DNA of 64,000 nucleotides from Janthinobacterium sp. FW305-129. GTDB lineage: Bacteria > Pseudomonadota > Gammaproteobacteria > Burkholderiales > Burkholderiaceae_D. The notes under the pieces are model-generated. The model was not told the DNA's origin. It was given only the letters and a program-made list of their open reading frames with translations, and searched no databases. The stretch covers positions 124,001-188,000 of the forward strand of contig NZ_JACYMM010000011.1 in assembly GCF_020858115.1 (NCBI RefSeq), in the 5' to 3' direction. Below are positions 7,818 through 17,016 of this stretch, one piece after another. A program made the translations under genes and the position numbers. Each line of letters begins with the position of its first letter. Position 1 is the first letter of the stretch.

Positions 7818-9686
7818 TTAGCTGACCATCGCCAGGCGCGGTCCGGCTGCCGGGAAACGCTGCTCGATCGAGGCCGCGATACCGGCAGCGTCCAGGCCCA
7901 CGCTTTTCAGCAGTTGCACGGGGTCGCCGTGGTCGATGAAGACGTCGGGCAAGCCCAGCATCAAAATCGGCTTGACGACCCCTTCCGCCGCCAGGGCTTC
8001 GGCCACGGCCGAACCGGCGCCGCCCATGATGCAGCCCTCTTCGACCGTCACCAGATAATCATGCTCGGCAGCAAGCTGCTTCACCAGCGCCACGTCGAGC
8101 GGCTTGACGAAGCGCATGTTGGCCACCGTCGCGTCGAGCTTCTCGCCCGCCGCCACGCTCGGCGCCACCATCGAGCCGAAGGCCAGGATGGCGATGCGCT
8201 TGCCGTGGCGTTTGAGTTCGCCCTTGCCGATCTCGATGCTGGTCAGTTCCGGCACGATGGCCACGCCGGCACCGGCGCCGCGCGGATAGCGGATGGCGGC
8301 CGGGCCCGGATAATGGTAGCCCGTCGTCAGCATCTGGCGGCATTCGTTTTCGTCCGACGCGGCCATGACGACCATGTTCGGGATGCAGCGCAGGAACGCC
8401 ATGTCGTAGTTGCCCGCGTGCGTGGCGCCGTCGGCGCCCACCAGGCCGGCGCGGTCCAGCGCGAACGTCACGTCCAGGTTTTGCAGGGCCACGTCGTGGA
8501 TCAGCTGGTCATAGGCGCGCTGCAGGAAGGTCGAATAGATGGCCACGACGGGTTTCAAGCCTTCGCAGGCCAGGCCCGCGCCGAAGGTCACGGAATGCTG
8601 TTCGGCAATACCAACGTCGAAATACCGGGTCGGGAATTGCTGTTCGAACTTGACCATGCCCGAGCCTTCGCGCATGGCGGGCGTGATGCCCACCAGGCGC
8701 TTGTCGTGCGCGGCCATGTCGCACAGCCAGTTGCCGAACACTTCCGTGTACGTCATCTTGGCCGGCGCCGTGGCCGGCTTGATGCCTTCAAGTGGATTGA
8801 ACTTGCCCGTGCCGTGGTACAAGATCGGTTCCGCCTCGGCCAGTTTGTAGCCTTGCCCCTTCTTGGTCACCACGTGCAGGAATTGCGGACCCTTCAATTG
8901 CTTGATATTTTGCAAGGTCGGGATCAGCGAATCGAGGTCGTGGCCGTCGATGGGGCCGATATAATTGAAACCGAATTCCTCGAACATGGTGGCGGGCACC
9001 ACCATGCCCTTGGCGTGCTCTTCGAAGCGCTTCGCCAGTTCCAGCACGGGGCCGGGCAAGACGGACTTTCCGACATTTTTCGCCGCCGCATAGAACTGGC
9101 CCGACATCAGGCGCGCCAGGTGGCGGTTCAGCGCGCCCACGGGCGGCGAGATCGACATGTCGTTGTCGTTCAAAATCACCAGCAAATTGACGTCTTCCTG
9201 CACGCCAGCATTGTTCATCGCCTCGAAAGCCATGCCGGCCGTCATCGAGCCGTCGCCGATCACGGCGATCGCGTGCAGCGGGTCGCCCTTGATCTTGGCG
9301 GCCTGCGCCATGCCCAGCGCGGCGGAAATCGACGTCGACGAGTGCGCCGTGCCGAAGGTGTCGTATTCGCTCTCGTCGCGCTTGGGGAAGCCGGAAATGC
9401 CGTCTTTCTGGCGCAAGGTATGCATGCGCTCGCGCCGGCCGGTGAGAATCTTGTGCGAATAGGTCTGGTGGCCCACATCCCAGACGATGCGGTCGTGCGG
9501 CGTGTTGAACACGTAATGCAGCGCGACGGTCAGCTCGACCGTGCCCAGGTTGGACGACAGGTGGCCGCCCGTCTTGGAAACGGAATCGAGCAGGAAGCTG
9601 CGCAATTCCTGCGCCAGCGGCACCAGTTGCGAGCGGGCCAGCTTGCGCACTTGCGCTGGTTCATTGATGGTTTCTAACAGTTTCAT
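7818..9686 (-). CDS. dxs: 1-deoxy-D-xylulose-5-phosphate synthase
   Basis: 622 residues, the normal length. The enzyme condenses pyruvate and glyceraldehyde-3-phosphate into DXP, the first step of the MEP isoprenoid pathway and also a source of thiamine and pyridoxal precursors. It shows the transketolase-like thiamine-diphosphate motif [18 protein letters not shown] (about residue 145), the domain-2 pyrimidine segment with [15 protein letters not shown], and the N-terminal [17 protein letters not shown]. It is the last gene of xseB-ispA-dxs, with its start next to the ispA stop (9687). Confidence 0.97.
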   Translation of the reverse strand: MKLLETINEPAQVRKLARSQLVPLAQELRSFLLDSVSKTGGHLSSNLGTVELTVALHYVFNTPHDRIVWDVGHQTYSHKILTGRRERMHTLRQKDGISGFPKRDESEYDTFGTAHSSTSISAALGMAQAAKIKGDPLHAIAVIGDGSMTAGMAFEAMNNAGVQEDVNLLVILNDNDMSISPPVGALNRHLARLMSGQFYAAAKNVGKSVLPGPVLELAKRFEEHAKGMVVPATMFEEFGFNYIGPIDGHDLDSLIPTLQNIKQLKGPQFLHVVTKKGQGYKLAEAEPILYHGTGKFNPLEGIKPATAPAKMTYTEVFGNWLCDMAAHDKRLVGITPAMREGSGMVKFEQQFPTRYFDVGIAEQHSVTFGAGLACEGLKPVVAIYSTFLQRAYDQLIHDVALQNLDVTFALDRAGLVGADGATHAGNYDMAFLRCIPNMVVMAASDENECRQMLTTGYHYPGPAAIRYPRGAGAGVAIVPELTSIEIGKGELKRHGKRIAILAFGSMVAPSVAAGEKLDATVANMRFVKPLDVALVKQLAAEHDYLVTVEEGCIMGGAGSAVAEALAAEGVVKPILMLGLPDVFIDHGDPVQLLKSVGLDAAGIAASIEQRFPAAGPRLAMVS

Positions 9687-10601
9687 TTATGCCTTCCGCT
9701 GCACGACCAGGTCTGCCAGCTCGCGCAGACGGCGTGCCTTGTCCCCGAATGGCGCCAGCGCCGCATGGGCGTCGCACCGCAATTGTTCTGCCAGGGCCCG
9801 CGATGGTTCCAGCCCCAGTATCGATACGTAAGTGGGCTTGTTGGCGGCCGCATCCTTGCCCGCCGTCTTGCCCAGGGTGGCCGAATCGGCCGTTGCGTCG
9901 AGCACGTCGTCGACCACCTGAAACGCCAGGCCAACGGCGCGCGCATACGCGTTCAGCGCCGTCATCTCGTCCGCCGTCAAGTCCTTGCCGGCCAGCGCAC
10001 CGAGGATCACGGCTGCGCGCAGCAAGGCGCCCGTTTTGAGTTGATGCATCTGTTCCAGCTGCGGCAAGGTCAAGGCCAGGCCGACGCTGTCGAGGTCGAT
10101 CGCCTGGCCGCCGCACATGCCTGCCGAACCGGAGGCGTGCGCCAGCAGCTTGATCATGGCCATTTGCCGCGCCGGAGGAATGGCCGCACCGTCGGCCAGC
10201 AGCATGAACGCTTGCGATTGCAGCGCGTCGCCGACCAGCAGGGCCGTCGCTTCATCGTAGGCGATGTGCACGGTGGGCTTGCCACGGCGCAAGGCATCGT
10301 CATCCATGCACGGCATGTCGTCATGCACGAGCGAATACACGTGAATCATTTCCAATGCGCAAGCAGCGCGCGCGAGCGTGTCTTGATCGGCATCAAACAA
10401 TTCGCCGGCCGCCATCACCAGCAGCGGGCGCACGCGCTTGCCGCCGCCCAGCAGCGCATAGCGCATGGCCGCGTGCAGCTTGTGCGGCACCACGTCTGCC
10501 GCCGGCAGGAACTGGTCGAGCCGGCCTTCCACGCCCGACTGGGTCGCTTGCATCCAGTCGCCGAAGGTCACGCCGGTGTTATCTTGTACGCTGGCCATCA
10601 T
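9687..10601 (-). CDS. ispA: (2E,6E)-farnesyl diphosphate synthase
   Basis: 304 residues from the chosen ATG. It adds isopentenyl diphosphate to DMAPP and GPP to make farnesyl diphosphate. The first aspartate-rich motif HDDMPCMDDD and the second DDVLD are intact, as are GGGKRVRP and the LKTGALL segment. The start at 10601 overlaps the xseB stop as ATGA, which implies translational coupling; a second ATG follows directly. The longer open frame upstream overlaps xseB and has no reason to be translated. Confidence 0.96.
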   Translation of the reverse strand: MMASVQDNTGVTFGDWMQATQSGVEGRLDQFLPAADVVPHKLHAAMRYALLGGGKRVRPLLVMAAGELFDADQDTLARAACALEMIHVYSLVHDDMPCMDDDALRRGKPTVHIAYDEATALLVGDALQSQAFMLLADGAAIPPARQMAMIKLLAHASGSAGMCGGQAIDLDSVGLALTLPQLEQMHQLKTGALLRAAVILGALAGKDLTADEMTALNAYARAVGLAFQVVDDVLDATADSATLGKTAGKDAAANKPTYVSILGLEPSRALAEQLRCDAHAALAPFGDKARRLRELADLVVQRKA

Positions 10602-10849
10602 TGTGCGGCCTCGCCGGCATCGACGAACGGTTTCAACATGTCGCCTTCCAATACTTTCACCTGCGCTTCGACACTGTCGAGCTGGCTTGCGCAATACTTG
10701 ACCAGTTCCGAGCCGCGCTGATACGCCGCGACCGATGCTTCCAGCGGCAACTGGCCCGCTTCCATTTGCGTTACCAGCTGCGCCAGTTCCGCCATTGCCT
10801 CTTCAAACGAGGCCGGCGCTGCGGCAGCGGCAGTTAATTTCTTCGACAT
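10598..10849 (-). CDS. xseB: Exodeoxyribonuclease VII small subunit
   Basis: 83 residues starting MSKKLTAAAAAP. The core FEEAMAELAQLVTQMEAGQL and LEASVAAYQRGSELVKYC is diagnostic for XseB, which assembles with XseA into the single-strand exonuclease ExoVII. It is first in the xseB-ispA-dxs operon common in proteobacteria and overlaps ispA by four bases. Upstream in-frame codons extend the frame by 30 residues but look like leader sequence. Confidence 0.95.
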   Translation of the reverse strand: MSKKLTAAAAAPASFEEAMAELAQLVTQMEAGQLPLEASVAAYQRGSELVKYCASQLDSVEAQVKVLEGDMLKPFVDAGEAAQ

Positions 10850-11255
10850 AGACTCAGATCTCTTCGTGGCACGAGGGGCTTGTAGGGAGACGCCGGGGAC
10901 TCCCGGCCAGCATAGAAGCGTTATTTTAGAACAAACCACACTATTAAGTGAAAACTAAAGCGCAATCGGCGTGCTCAAAGGGGAAGACGTTGCCAGCTTG
11001 TCAGTGGATTTTAGCGTAATCGCCCCCATTCGCCGGAAATGACACGGTAAATGACAATGTTTCTCATTAAAGTACCCTATTTGCCGGGGGGTTTTGGCAA
11101 TGCCGAGGCCGATCCGCGCTATAATCGCCGGTTCTGTCCGAAATACCGTTTCAACAAATTTGAATTCAGGTCTTTGCGGATTCTTTCTCTCTGTAGCGGC
11201 TGCCAAGGAATGGCCTGGGGCACTGCTGACCGTTGTACATTTATGGGGGGTTGGG
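10850..11255. other. Divergent intergenic region between xseB and the Rieske oxygenase gene
   Basis: 406 bases without a credible gene. It holds a Fur-like palindrome (11052-11066) and a TATAAT -10 candidate (11120-11125) for the plus-strand gene, with a TTGGCA 20 bases upstream that is a poor -35 because of the long spacer. If used, the transcript has a leader of roughly 125 bases. No promoter for xseB was clear. Confidence 0.5.
11052..11066 (+). promoter_or_regulatory. Fur-like box upstream of the Rieske oxygenase
   Basis: TGACAATGTTTCTCA matches 11 of 14 informative positions of the 7-1-7 Fur motif and is flanked by AATGA/TCATT symmetry. It lies about 55 bases upstream of a TATAAT -10 candidate. 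The single-site match is suggestive only. Confidence 0.3.
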
Positions 11256-12356
11256 ATGTCCGATCTGGCTACTCACGCCAAGCTGGCGCGTTCAAACGCG
11301 CAACTTCCGGTCCACGTCTATTTTGACGAAACGCTGTTGCAGCGTGAAATGCAGCAATTGTTCCAAGCCGGCCCGCGCTATGTCGGGCATGAGCTGATGG
11401 TGCCGGAAACCGGCGATTTTGCGACCCTGGCGTCTGAGAACGAAGGGCGCATGCTCGTGCGCAACGCCAATGGCATCGAAGTGCTGTCCAACGTGTGCCG
11501 TCACCGGCAGGCGCTGATGTTCAATGGCCGCGGCAATGCCAATAACATCGTTTGCCCGCTGCATCGCTGGACCTACGACCTCAAGGGTGAACTGATCGGC
11601 GCGCCGCACTTCCCCGAGACGCCGTGCCTGAACCTGTCGAAAACGCCGCTGCAAAGCTGGAATGGCTTGCTGTTCGAGCAAAATGGCTACAACGTGATGG
11701 AAAAATTGAAAGATTTGTCCGTCTCAAAAGACCTCGATTTTTCCGGCTACATGTTCGACCACGTGGAAATCCACGAGTGCGACTACAACTGGAAGACCTT
11801 CATCGAAGTCTACCTTGAGGATTATCACGTGGAACCGTTCCACCCGGGCCTGGGCAGCTTCGTCAGCTGCGATGACCTGCGCTGGGAATTCGGCAAGGAT
11901 TACAGCGTGCAAACGGTCGGCGTGCACCGCGGCCTGCAGCAGGCCGGCTCGCCTGCCTACAAGAAATGGCAGGAGCAGGTATTGCAATTCCGCGGCGGCG
12001 AAGCGCCACCGTATGGCGCCATCTGGCTGACCCTGTATCCGAACATCATGGTGGAATGGTATCCGCACGTGCTGATCGTCTCGACCCTGTGGCCCGATGG
12101 TCCGCAAAAGACGCGCAACGTGGTGGAGTTCTATTACCCGGAAGAAATCGTGCTGTTCGAGCGCGACTTCGTCGAAGCGGAACGGGCTGCCTACATGGAA
12201 ACCTGCGTCGAGGACGATGAAATCGCCCAGCGCATGGATGCGGGCCGCAAGGTCCTGATGCAGCGCGGCGTGAATGAAGTGGGCCCTTACCAGTCGCCCA
12301 TGGAAGACGGCATGCAGCATTTCCACGAGTGGTACCGCAGCAATATCGAACTGTAA
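11256..12356 (+). CDS. Rieske [2Fe-2S] aromatic ring-hydroxylating oxygenase, alpha subunit-like
   Basis: 366 residues. The Rieske cluster ligands are present as C-R-H and, 17 residues on, C-P-L-H. The mononuclear iron site is present as E-D-Y-H-V-E-P-F-H in the C-terminal catalytic domain. The enzyme should use O2 and electrons from a reductase to hydroxylate a substrate. No ferredoxin, reductase or beta-subunit gene is adjacent, so it is an orphan alpha subunit and its substrate is unknown. The start follows a G-rich Shine-Dalgarno (GGGGGG, nine bases upstream). A terminator follows directly. Confidence 0.9.
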   Translation: MSDLATHAKLARSNAQLPVHVYFDETLLQREMQQLFQAGPRYVGHELMVPETGDFATLASENEGRMLVRNANGIEVLSNVCRHRQALMFNGRGNANNIVCPLHRWTYDLKGELIGAPHFPETPCLNLSKTPLQSWNGLLFEQNGYNVMEKLKDLSVSKDLDFSGYMFDHVEIHECDYNWKTFIEVYLEDYHVEPFHPGLGSFVSCDDLRWEFGKDYSVQTVGVHRGLQQAGSPAYKKWQEQVLQFRGGEAPPYGAIWLTLYPNIMVEWYPHVLIVSTLWPDGPQKTRNVVEFYYPEEIVLFERDFVEAERAAYMETCVEDDEIAQRMDAGRKVLMQRGVNEVGPYQSPMEDGMQHFHEWYRSNIEL

Positions 12357-12365
12357 TTCCCTCAA

Positions 12366-12389
12366 GGGCCGCATTGCGCGGCCCTTTTT
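12366..12389 (+). terminator. Rho-independent terminator
   Basis: Perfect stem GGGCCGC / GCGGCCC with a 5-base loop and five T residues, just after the Rieske oxygenase gene. Confidence 0.88.
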
Positions 12390-12413
12390 CATTTTCATCG
12401 TCAGGATTTACTC

Positions 12414-13337
12414 ATGCAGTCACTTTGGATGTTATTCGCCAGTTTCATGTTTGCCATCATGGGCGTGTGCGTGAAACTGGCGTCGGATCTGTATTCGACC
12501 TCCGAAATCGTCATGTACCGCGGCATCATCGGCATGCTCGTCATGAGCTGCACGATTCTGTACCAGGGAGGCAGCTTTAAGACCACAATGCCGGGCCAGC
12601 ATCTGTGGCGCGGCGTGGTGGGCGTGATCGCCCTGTGGCTGTGGTTTTATGCGATCGCCATCCTGCCGCTGGCCACGGCCATGACCCTGAACTATATGGC
12701 GCCCATCTGGATCGCCGTGATCCTGCTCGCCGGCGGCTGGTGGAAAGGCATGAAACAGGTCGAGTGGCCGCTGGTGGCGGCGATTGCCATGAGCTTTGTC
12801 GGCGTGACCCTGCTGCTGCAACCCGTGTTCGAGACGGAGCAGGCGGCCGGCGCCATCACGGCCTTGATTTCCGGCATGCTGTCCGCCCTCGCCTACCTGC
12901 AGGTGCGCAAACTGGGCTTGCTGGGCGAACCCGAATACCGGGTCGTGTTCTATTTCTCGGTCGTCAATTTCCTGGCCGGCGTGATCGGCCACGTGGCCAG
13001 CGCCGGAGGCGGCCCCGTCGTCTGGCATGCACACACGAGCGCCTACGGCATCGGCTTGCTGGCCGCCATAGGCCTGTGCGCCACCATGGCGCAGATGGCC
13101 ATGACGCGCGCCTATCGCCTGGGCAAGACCCTCGTTGTTGCTAATTTGCAATACACAGGCATCGTCTTTTCCAGCTTCTGGGGCGTGGTGATCTTTGGCG
13201 ACTTGTTCGACTGGCATGGCTGGACCGGCATCGGCATCATTCTCGCCTCGGGCATCGCGGCAACCTATTACAATACCCGCAACACGGCCCGTGGCGCGGC
13301 CATCGCGCGCACGGATCCCATCGCCAGCGAAGTGTAA
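12414..13337 (+). CDS. DMT-superfamily transporter (two EamA domains)
   Basis: 307 residues with about ten predicted transmembrane helices in two EamA repeats: the first ends near VGVTLLL and the second carries AIGLCATMAQMAMTRAYRLG and the terminal WTGIGIILASGIAATYYN. These inner-membrane carriers export small metabolites or amino acids; the substrate is not readable. AGGA lies seven bases before the ATG. The stop at 13337 is six bases before the next ATG, so it is co-translated with the sulfurtransferase gene. Confidence 0.92.
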   Translation: MQSLWMLFASFMFAIMGVCVKLASDLYSTSEIVMYRGIIGMLVMSCTILYQGGSFKTTMPGQHLWRGVVGVIALWLWFYAIAILPLATAMTLNYMAPIWIAVILLAGGWWKGMKQVEWPLVAAIAMSFVGVTLLLQPVFETEQAAGAITALISGMLSALAYLQVRKLGLLGEPEYRVVFYFSVVNFLAGVIGHVASAGGGPVVWHAHTSAYGIGLLAAIGLCATMAQMAMTRAYRLGKTLVVANLQYTGIVFSSFWGVVIFGDLFDWHGWTGIGIILASGIAATYYNTRNTARGAAIARTDPIASEV

Positions 13338-13343
13338 GGAGTC

Positions 13344-14201
13344 ATGACCTTGTATACGACCTTGATCAACAGCAATGATTTGTCCAGCCACCTGAATGAC
13401 AGCAACTGGGTCATCCTCGATTGCCGCCACGACTTGCTCAACCCGACAGCCGGCAGCGACGCGTTTGCCGCCGGCCACATCCAGAATGCGCAGTTTGCCG
13501 ATATCGATACGGCCCTGTCCGGCCCCAAGACGGCGCGCGGCCCGGCATTTACGGGCCGGCATCCATTGCCCGACCGCAACGTCCTGCTGGCCACCCTGCG
13601 CGGCTGGGGCATCGATGACGATACGCAAGTGGTGGCGTACGATGGCCAGGGCGGCATGTTCGCCGCCCGTTTGTGGTGGCTGCTGCGCTGGCTCGGCCAC
13701 CCAGCCGTCGCCGTGCTCGACGGCGGCCTGGCCGCCTGGCAGGCGCAAGGTTTACCCTTGGTCACGCCCGTGGCACCGCGCCCTGTCGGCAAGCTGACGG
13801 AAAAAGCCAGCCTGGTGCGCACGGTCAGCGTGCAAGACGTCGTTGCCAACCTGGAAACTCAGGCCTTGACCGTGATCGACGCGCGCGCCCCCGACCGCTA
13901 CCGGGGAGAGAACGAAACCATCGACCCCGTGGGCGGCCATATCCCCGGCGCGAAAAACCGTTTCTTCAAGGATAACCTGCAAGCGGATGGCCGCTTTAAA
14001 GGCGCGGAAGAACTGCGGCGCGACTTCGGCGCCCTGTTTGATGCACCGCAAGCGGCCATCATGCAATGCGGCTCCGGCGTGACGGCGTGCCACAACCTGC
14101 TGGCCCTGGAAGTGGCCGGTTTGAAAGGCGCGTCCCTGTATCCGGGCTCGTGGAGCGAGTGGTGCGCCGATCCGGCGCGGCCGGTGGCGACGGGTAACTA
14201 A
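13344..14201 (+). CDS. 3-mercaptopyruvate/thiosulfate sulfurtransferase (tandem rhodanese)
   Basis: 285 residues, two rhodanese domains. The C-terminal domain carries the active loop CGSGVTAC with catalytic Cys242; the CGSGVT form is the one seen in 3-mercaptopyruvate sulfurtransferases. The N-terminal domain has Asp in place of the Cys (AYDGQGGM), as usual for the inactive half. CRHDL near residue 27 is also typical. The enzyme transfers sulfane sulfur from mercaptopyruvate or thiosulfate to acceptors. It is the second gene of a pair with an EamA exporter; AAGGAG overlaps the upstream stop. Confidence 0.92.
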   Translation: MTLYTTLINSNDLSSHLNDSNWVILDCRHDLLNPTAGSDAFAAGHIQNAQFADIDTALSGPKTARGPAFTGRHPLPDRNVLLATLRGWGIDDDTQVVAYDGQGGMFAARLWWLLRWLGHPAVAVLDGGLAAWQAQGLPLVTPVAPRPVGKLTEKASLVRTVSVQDVVANLETQALTVIDARAPDRYRGENETIDPVGGHIPGAKNRFFKDNLQADGRFKGAEELRRDFGALFDAPQAAIMQCGSGVTACHNLLALEVAGLKGASLYPGSWSEWCADPARPVATGN

Positions 14202-14228
14202 AAAAAAGCGGACCTCGGTCCGCTTTTT
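14201..14228. terminator. Bidirectional terminator between convergent genes
   Basis: Stem AGCGGAC-CTCG-GTCCGCT with an A-tract on the left and a T-tract on the right, so it can end transcripts of both the sulfurtransferase (plus) and the ABC-F gene (minus). Confidence 0.9.
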
Positions 14229-14244
14229 CATGCCCGGTGGATAA

Positions 14245-15981
14245 CTATGACGTTATCCCCAGCGATTGATTCAACTGCTCCAGCTCCGCCTGCCACGCCT
14301 GCTGGCTGGCCGGCTTCTGGTGGCGCGGTTTTCGCGCCAGGTCTTCCGCCAGCAATTGCTCCAGTTCGCACAGGCGTTCCAGCTGCAGGTCGATGTCGGT
14401 CAGTATCGCAGACGCATGCTCCACGCGCGCCACTGGCGTCAACGCCTGCCCATCTTCCACACTCAGCCGTGCATACGCGCTGGCCGCGTCCGGCCACTCT
14501 TCCAGCTGGCCATCGGCCACCACCCAAAAACGGTTGCAAGCCGTTTCGATCAGGTCGCGGTCGTGCGACACCAGCAGACAGCCGCCTGCAAAGCCGCGCA
14601 AGGCTTGCCCCAGCTCCGCCTTGCCCTGCATGTCCAGGTGGTTGCTGGGTTCATCGAGCAACAATAAATGATAGCTGGCCAGCGACAGCCCCAGGAACAG
14701 CAGCCGCGCCCGCTCGCCGCCGCTCAGGGTCGCCACCATCTGGCCATGGCGCGCATACGGGAAACCGGCCGCAATCAAGGCTTGCTTGCGCGCTACCTGG
14801 CTGCGCGCAGCTTCGTTTTGCACGGCAAACGGGTACAGCGCGTCGGACAAATCGGCCGTATCGGCCAGTTGCCTGAGCGACTGGTCGTAATAGCCGATAT
14901 TGGCCGCCTTGTGGTAGCGCAAGTCGCTGCGCTCCTCCTGCGCCTGGATCGCTTGCCAGCACAGGCGCAGCAAAGACGACTTGCCGCTGCCGTTGGCGCC
15001 CAGCAAGGCGACCCGGTCGCCCGGCTTCAGCCACAGCTGGCCGGCCTGGAACAGCACGGGAGAAGCGGGCACGGCGCGCACGTCCAGACCGTCGAGCGCC
15101 AGCAGCTGGTCGGCCGCCAGCGCCTTGCCGCGCAGGCTCAAACGCCAGGGTGCGCCATCGCTGACGAACGATTGCTCGTCCTGCAGCTTGTCGATGCGCC
15201 GCTGCATGCTCTTGGCCTTGCGCGCCATGCCGACGTTATCGTAGATCTTGCCCCACAGCGCCAGGCGGGTGCTGCTGACGGCCAGGCGGTCGATTTCCTT
15301 CTGTTCCGCCGCATGGCGGGCGGCAGCGGCCACATCGGCTTCGGCCAGCGCCGCCAGCGCGGGGCCGCACGGCAAGTCGAAGTCGTACAGGCGGCTATCG
15401 CGCAAGATCCAGCTGCGCGTGGCCACGTTGTCGAGCAGGCGCTGGTCGTGCGAGACGAGGATGAAGGCGCCGCGCCAGCGCAGCAGGAATTGCTCCAGCC
15501 ACAGCAGGGACGGCAAATCCAGGTGATTGCTCGGTTCATCGAGCAGCAGCACGTTCGGCTCCTGCAGCAGGGCGCGCCCCAGCAGCAGCCGCGTGTGCTG
15601 GCCGCCGGACAGGGAATGCACGGGCACTTGCGCCGTCTCGTGCTCGAAGCCTAACTCGGCCAGCAGGCTGTCGACCCGCCAATGCAGCTCGGGCTGGTCC
15701 AGCACGGGCGCCAGCAAGGCGTCGTACAGGCTCAGGCTGGCAAGTTCAGCCGGCAAATGCTGCTCCACGTGCTGCAAGCGGCAGGCACGGGCATAGTGGA
15801 TGGTGCCGGCAGTGGCTTCCCGCGTGCCGCTGAGCAAGCCCAGCAAGGTGGATTTGCCGCAGCCATTGTGGCCGATCAGGCCGATGCGGTCGCCCTGGCG
15901 CAAGGTAAAGGCGAGTTCATTGAAGAGGAAACCGTCGTGGGTATCCAGTTGTAAAGCTTGGGTAGAGATAAGGGTGGTCAT
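14245..15981 (-). CDS. ABC-F family ATPase (ribosome-associated)
   Basis: 578 residues from the chosen ATG (MTTLISTQ). It has two ABC cassettes and no membrane segments: first Walker A GHNGCGKST (about residue 37) with signature LSGGQ and LLLDEPSNHLD; a basic linker (GKIYDNVGMARKAKSMQRR); second Walker A GANGSGKSS with signature LSGGE and again DEPSNHLD. ABC-F proteins act on the ribosome, easing stalled translation or displacing antibiotics. The C-terminal tail is coiled-coil-like. The Shine-Dalgarno is weak (AAGAG two bases upstream), unlike that of the small ORF upstream at 16090-16179, which may control it. An ATG at 16011 is the alternative start. A specific resistance role cannot be claimed. 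Confidence 0.92.
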   Translation of the reverse strand: MTTLISTQALQLDTHDGFLFNELAFTLRQGDRIGLIGHNGCGKSTLLGLLSGTREATAGTIHYARACRLQHVEQHLPAELASLSLYDALLAPVLDQPELHWRVDSLLAELGFEHETAQVPVHSLSGGQHTRLLLGRALLQEPNVLLLDEPSNHLDLPSLLWLEQFLLRWRGAFILVSHDQRLLDNVATRSWILRDSRLYDFDLPCGPALAALAEADVAAAARHAAEQKEIDRLAVSSTRLALWGKIYDNVGMARKAKSMQRRIDKLQDEQSFVSDGAPWRLSLRGKALAADQLLALDGLDVRAVPASPVLFQAGQLWLKPGDRVALLGANGSGKSSLLRLCWQAIQAQEERSDLRYHKAANIGYYDQSLRQLADTADLSDALYPFAVQNEAARSQVARKQALIAAGFPYARHGQMVATLSGGERARLLFLGLSLASYHLLLLDEPSNHLDMQGKAELGQALRGFAGGCLLVSHDRDLIETACNRFWVVADGQLEEWPDAASAYARLSVEDGQALTPVARVEHASAILTDIDLQLERLCELEQLLAEDLARKPRHQKPASQQAWQAELEQLNQSLGITS

Positions 15982-16089
15982 GGCTCTTGTCTTTGTTCGG
16001 GATGCAAGCATCCGCGTTAACAGGAGCGCTAACGACAACGGAGTACCAGGAAAGGACTCGTAGAGGAGGGTAACTTTGCTCTGGCCAGG

Positions 16090-16179
16090 TTATCGCAGCG
16101 CGATAGAACGTGGGCAAGAGCTGGCAAATGCGCTAAATGAGCGTGCGCGCCACAAGGCGAGCAACAAGTTTTCTTCCAT
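16090..16179 (-). CDS. Candidate 29-residue leader peptide upstream of the ABC-F gene
   Basis: The small frame begins ATG GAA GAA AAC and encodes MEENLLLALWRARS followed by FSAFASSCPRSIALR. AGGAGG, the best Shine-Dalgarno in the neighbourhood, lies eight bases before the ATG. The stop is 108 bases upstream of the ABC-F start. A stem (CCTTTCTG at the 5' side, CAGAAAGG at the 3' side; 16191-16217) partly covers this Shine-Dalgarno. Leader peptides that stall under antibiotics and open a downstream hairpin are known for several ABC-F resistance genes. No protein evidence exists here; it could be a chance ORF. Confidence 0.45.
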   Translation of the reverse strand: MEENLLLALWRARSFSAFASSCPRSIALR

Positions 16180-16190
16180 TATATTTTCCT

Positions 16191-16217
16191 CCTTTCTGGG
16201 CAAGTTAGTCAGAAAGG
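16191..16217 (-). repeat. Inverted repeat overlapping the leader-peptide Shine-Dalgarno
   Basis: Perfect 8-base arms CCTTTCTG and CAGAAAGG with an 11-base loop. On the minus strand the second arm runs into AGGAGG of the 29-codon ORF. Confidence 0.55.
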
Positions 16218-16257
16218 CAATATAGCATAGGTGGCACTGCGCCGACAGAACGGCGTA

Positions 16258-17016
16258 TCAACCGCCGTGGCGCTTGTGCGTCAAAAACAGCACGATGCAC
16301 ACGCCCAGCGCGATCAGCAGCACTTGCGGGATGGTTTCACGCAAGGTGGCGCGGCGCTGCATCTGCGGCATCAGGTCGGACAAGGCAATATAGATGAAGC
16401 CGGACGAGGCGAACACGAGCACGTAAGGAATCAGATTGCTGGCGCGGTCCAGGGTGAAATAGCCGAGCAGGCCGCCCGCCACCGCCATCATGCTGCACAG
16501 CAAGTTGAACACATAGGCGCGCAGGCGCGAAAAACCGGCGTTGAGCAGCACGATGAAGTCGCCGATTTCCTGCGGGATTTCATGCGCGATGATGGCCAGG
16601 CCCGTCACCAGGCCCAGTTTCGGGTCGGCCAGGAAGGCGGCCGCGATCAAAATGCCGTCCGTAAAGTTGTGCATGCCGTCGCCGACCAGGATCATCCAGC
16701 CGGCCTTGCCCGCCTCGTGCTTGTCGTGGCCGTGCGCATGGTGGTGGCCATCGCCTTCGTGGTGGTGCGAATGGCGCAAAATCGCGAATTTTTCCAGCAT
16801 GAAAAAGGCCAGCAAGCCCGCCAGCAGGGTGGCGAACAGGCTGCGCGGATCCGCCTGGGACTCGAACGCTTCCGGCAAGGCGTGCAGCAAGGACGTCGAC
16901 AACATGATGCCGACGGACAAGCTGACCATGCGCTCGACCACCTTGGACAGGAATGCAAACGAAAAGATCGCCGCCGCGGTAATGCTCAACACGCCCGCGA
17001 TCGTGGTCGCGAGCAA
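16258..17016 (-). CDS. ZIP-family divalent metal transporter
   Basis: 252 residues from a TTG. It has about eight transmembrane helices and a His-rich cytoplasmic loop (HSHHHEGDGHHHAHGHDKHE). The ZIP metal-site helices are present: DGMHNFTDG (helix IV type) and HEIPQEIGDF (helix V type). It should import zinc or related metals across the inner membrane. There is no in-frame ATG or GTG between the upstream stop (17055-17053) and this TTG, and the TTG has no Shine-Dalgarno. GAGG lies seven bases before an in-frame ATC at 17043, so the true start may be that ATC, adding nine residues. See the separate finding. Confidence 0.9.
   Translation of the reverse strand: MLATTIAGVLSITAAAIFSFAFLSKVVERMVSLSVGIMLSTSLLHALPEAFESQADPRSLFATLLAGLLAFFMLEKFAILRHSHHHEGDGHHHAHGHDKHEAGKAGWMILVGDGMHNFTDGILIAAAFLADPKLGLVTGLAIIAHEIPQEIGDFIVLLNAGFSRLRAYVFNLLCSMMAVAGGLLGYFTLDRASNLIPYVLVFASSGFIYIALSDLMPQMQRRATLRETIPQVLLIALGVCIVLFLTHKRHGG

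Noticed and set aside
10955..11206. 83-codon minus-strand ORF upstream of xseB
   Set aside because: No recognisable domain or Shine-Dalgarno; it lies in the promoter region of the divergent Rieske gene.
16007..16020. GGATGC/GCATCC hairpin before the ABC-F start as a full attenuator
   Set aside because: The stem is short and has no U-tract, so I kept it only as a possible part of the leader-peptide switch, not as a separate feature.
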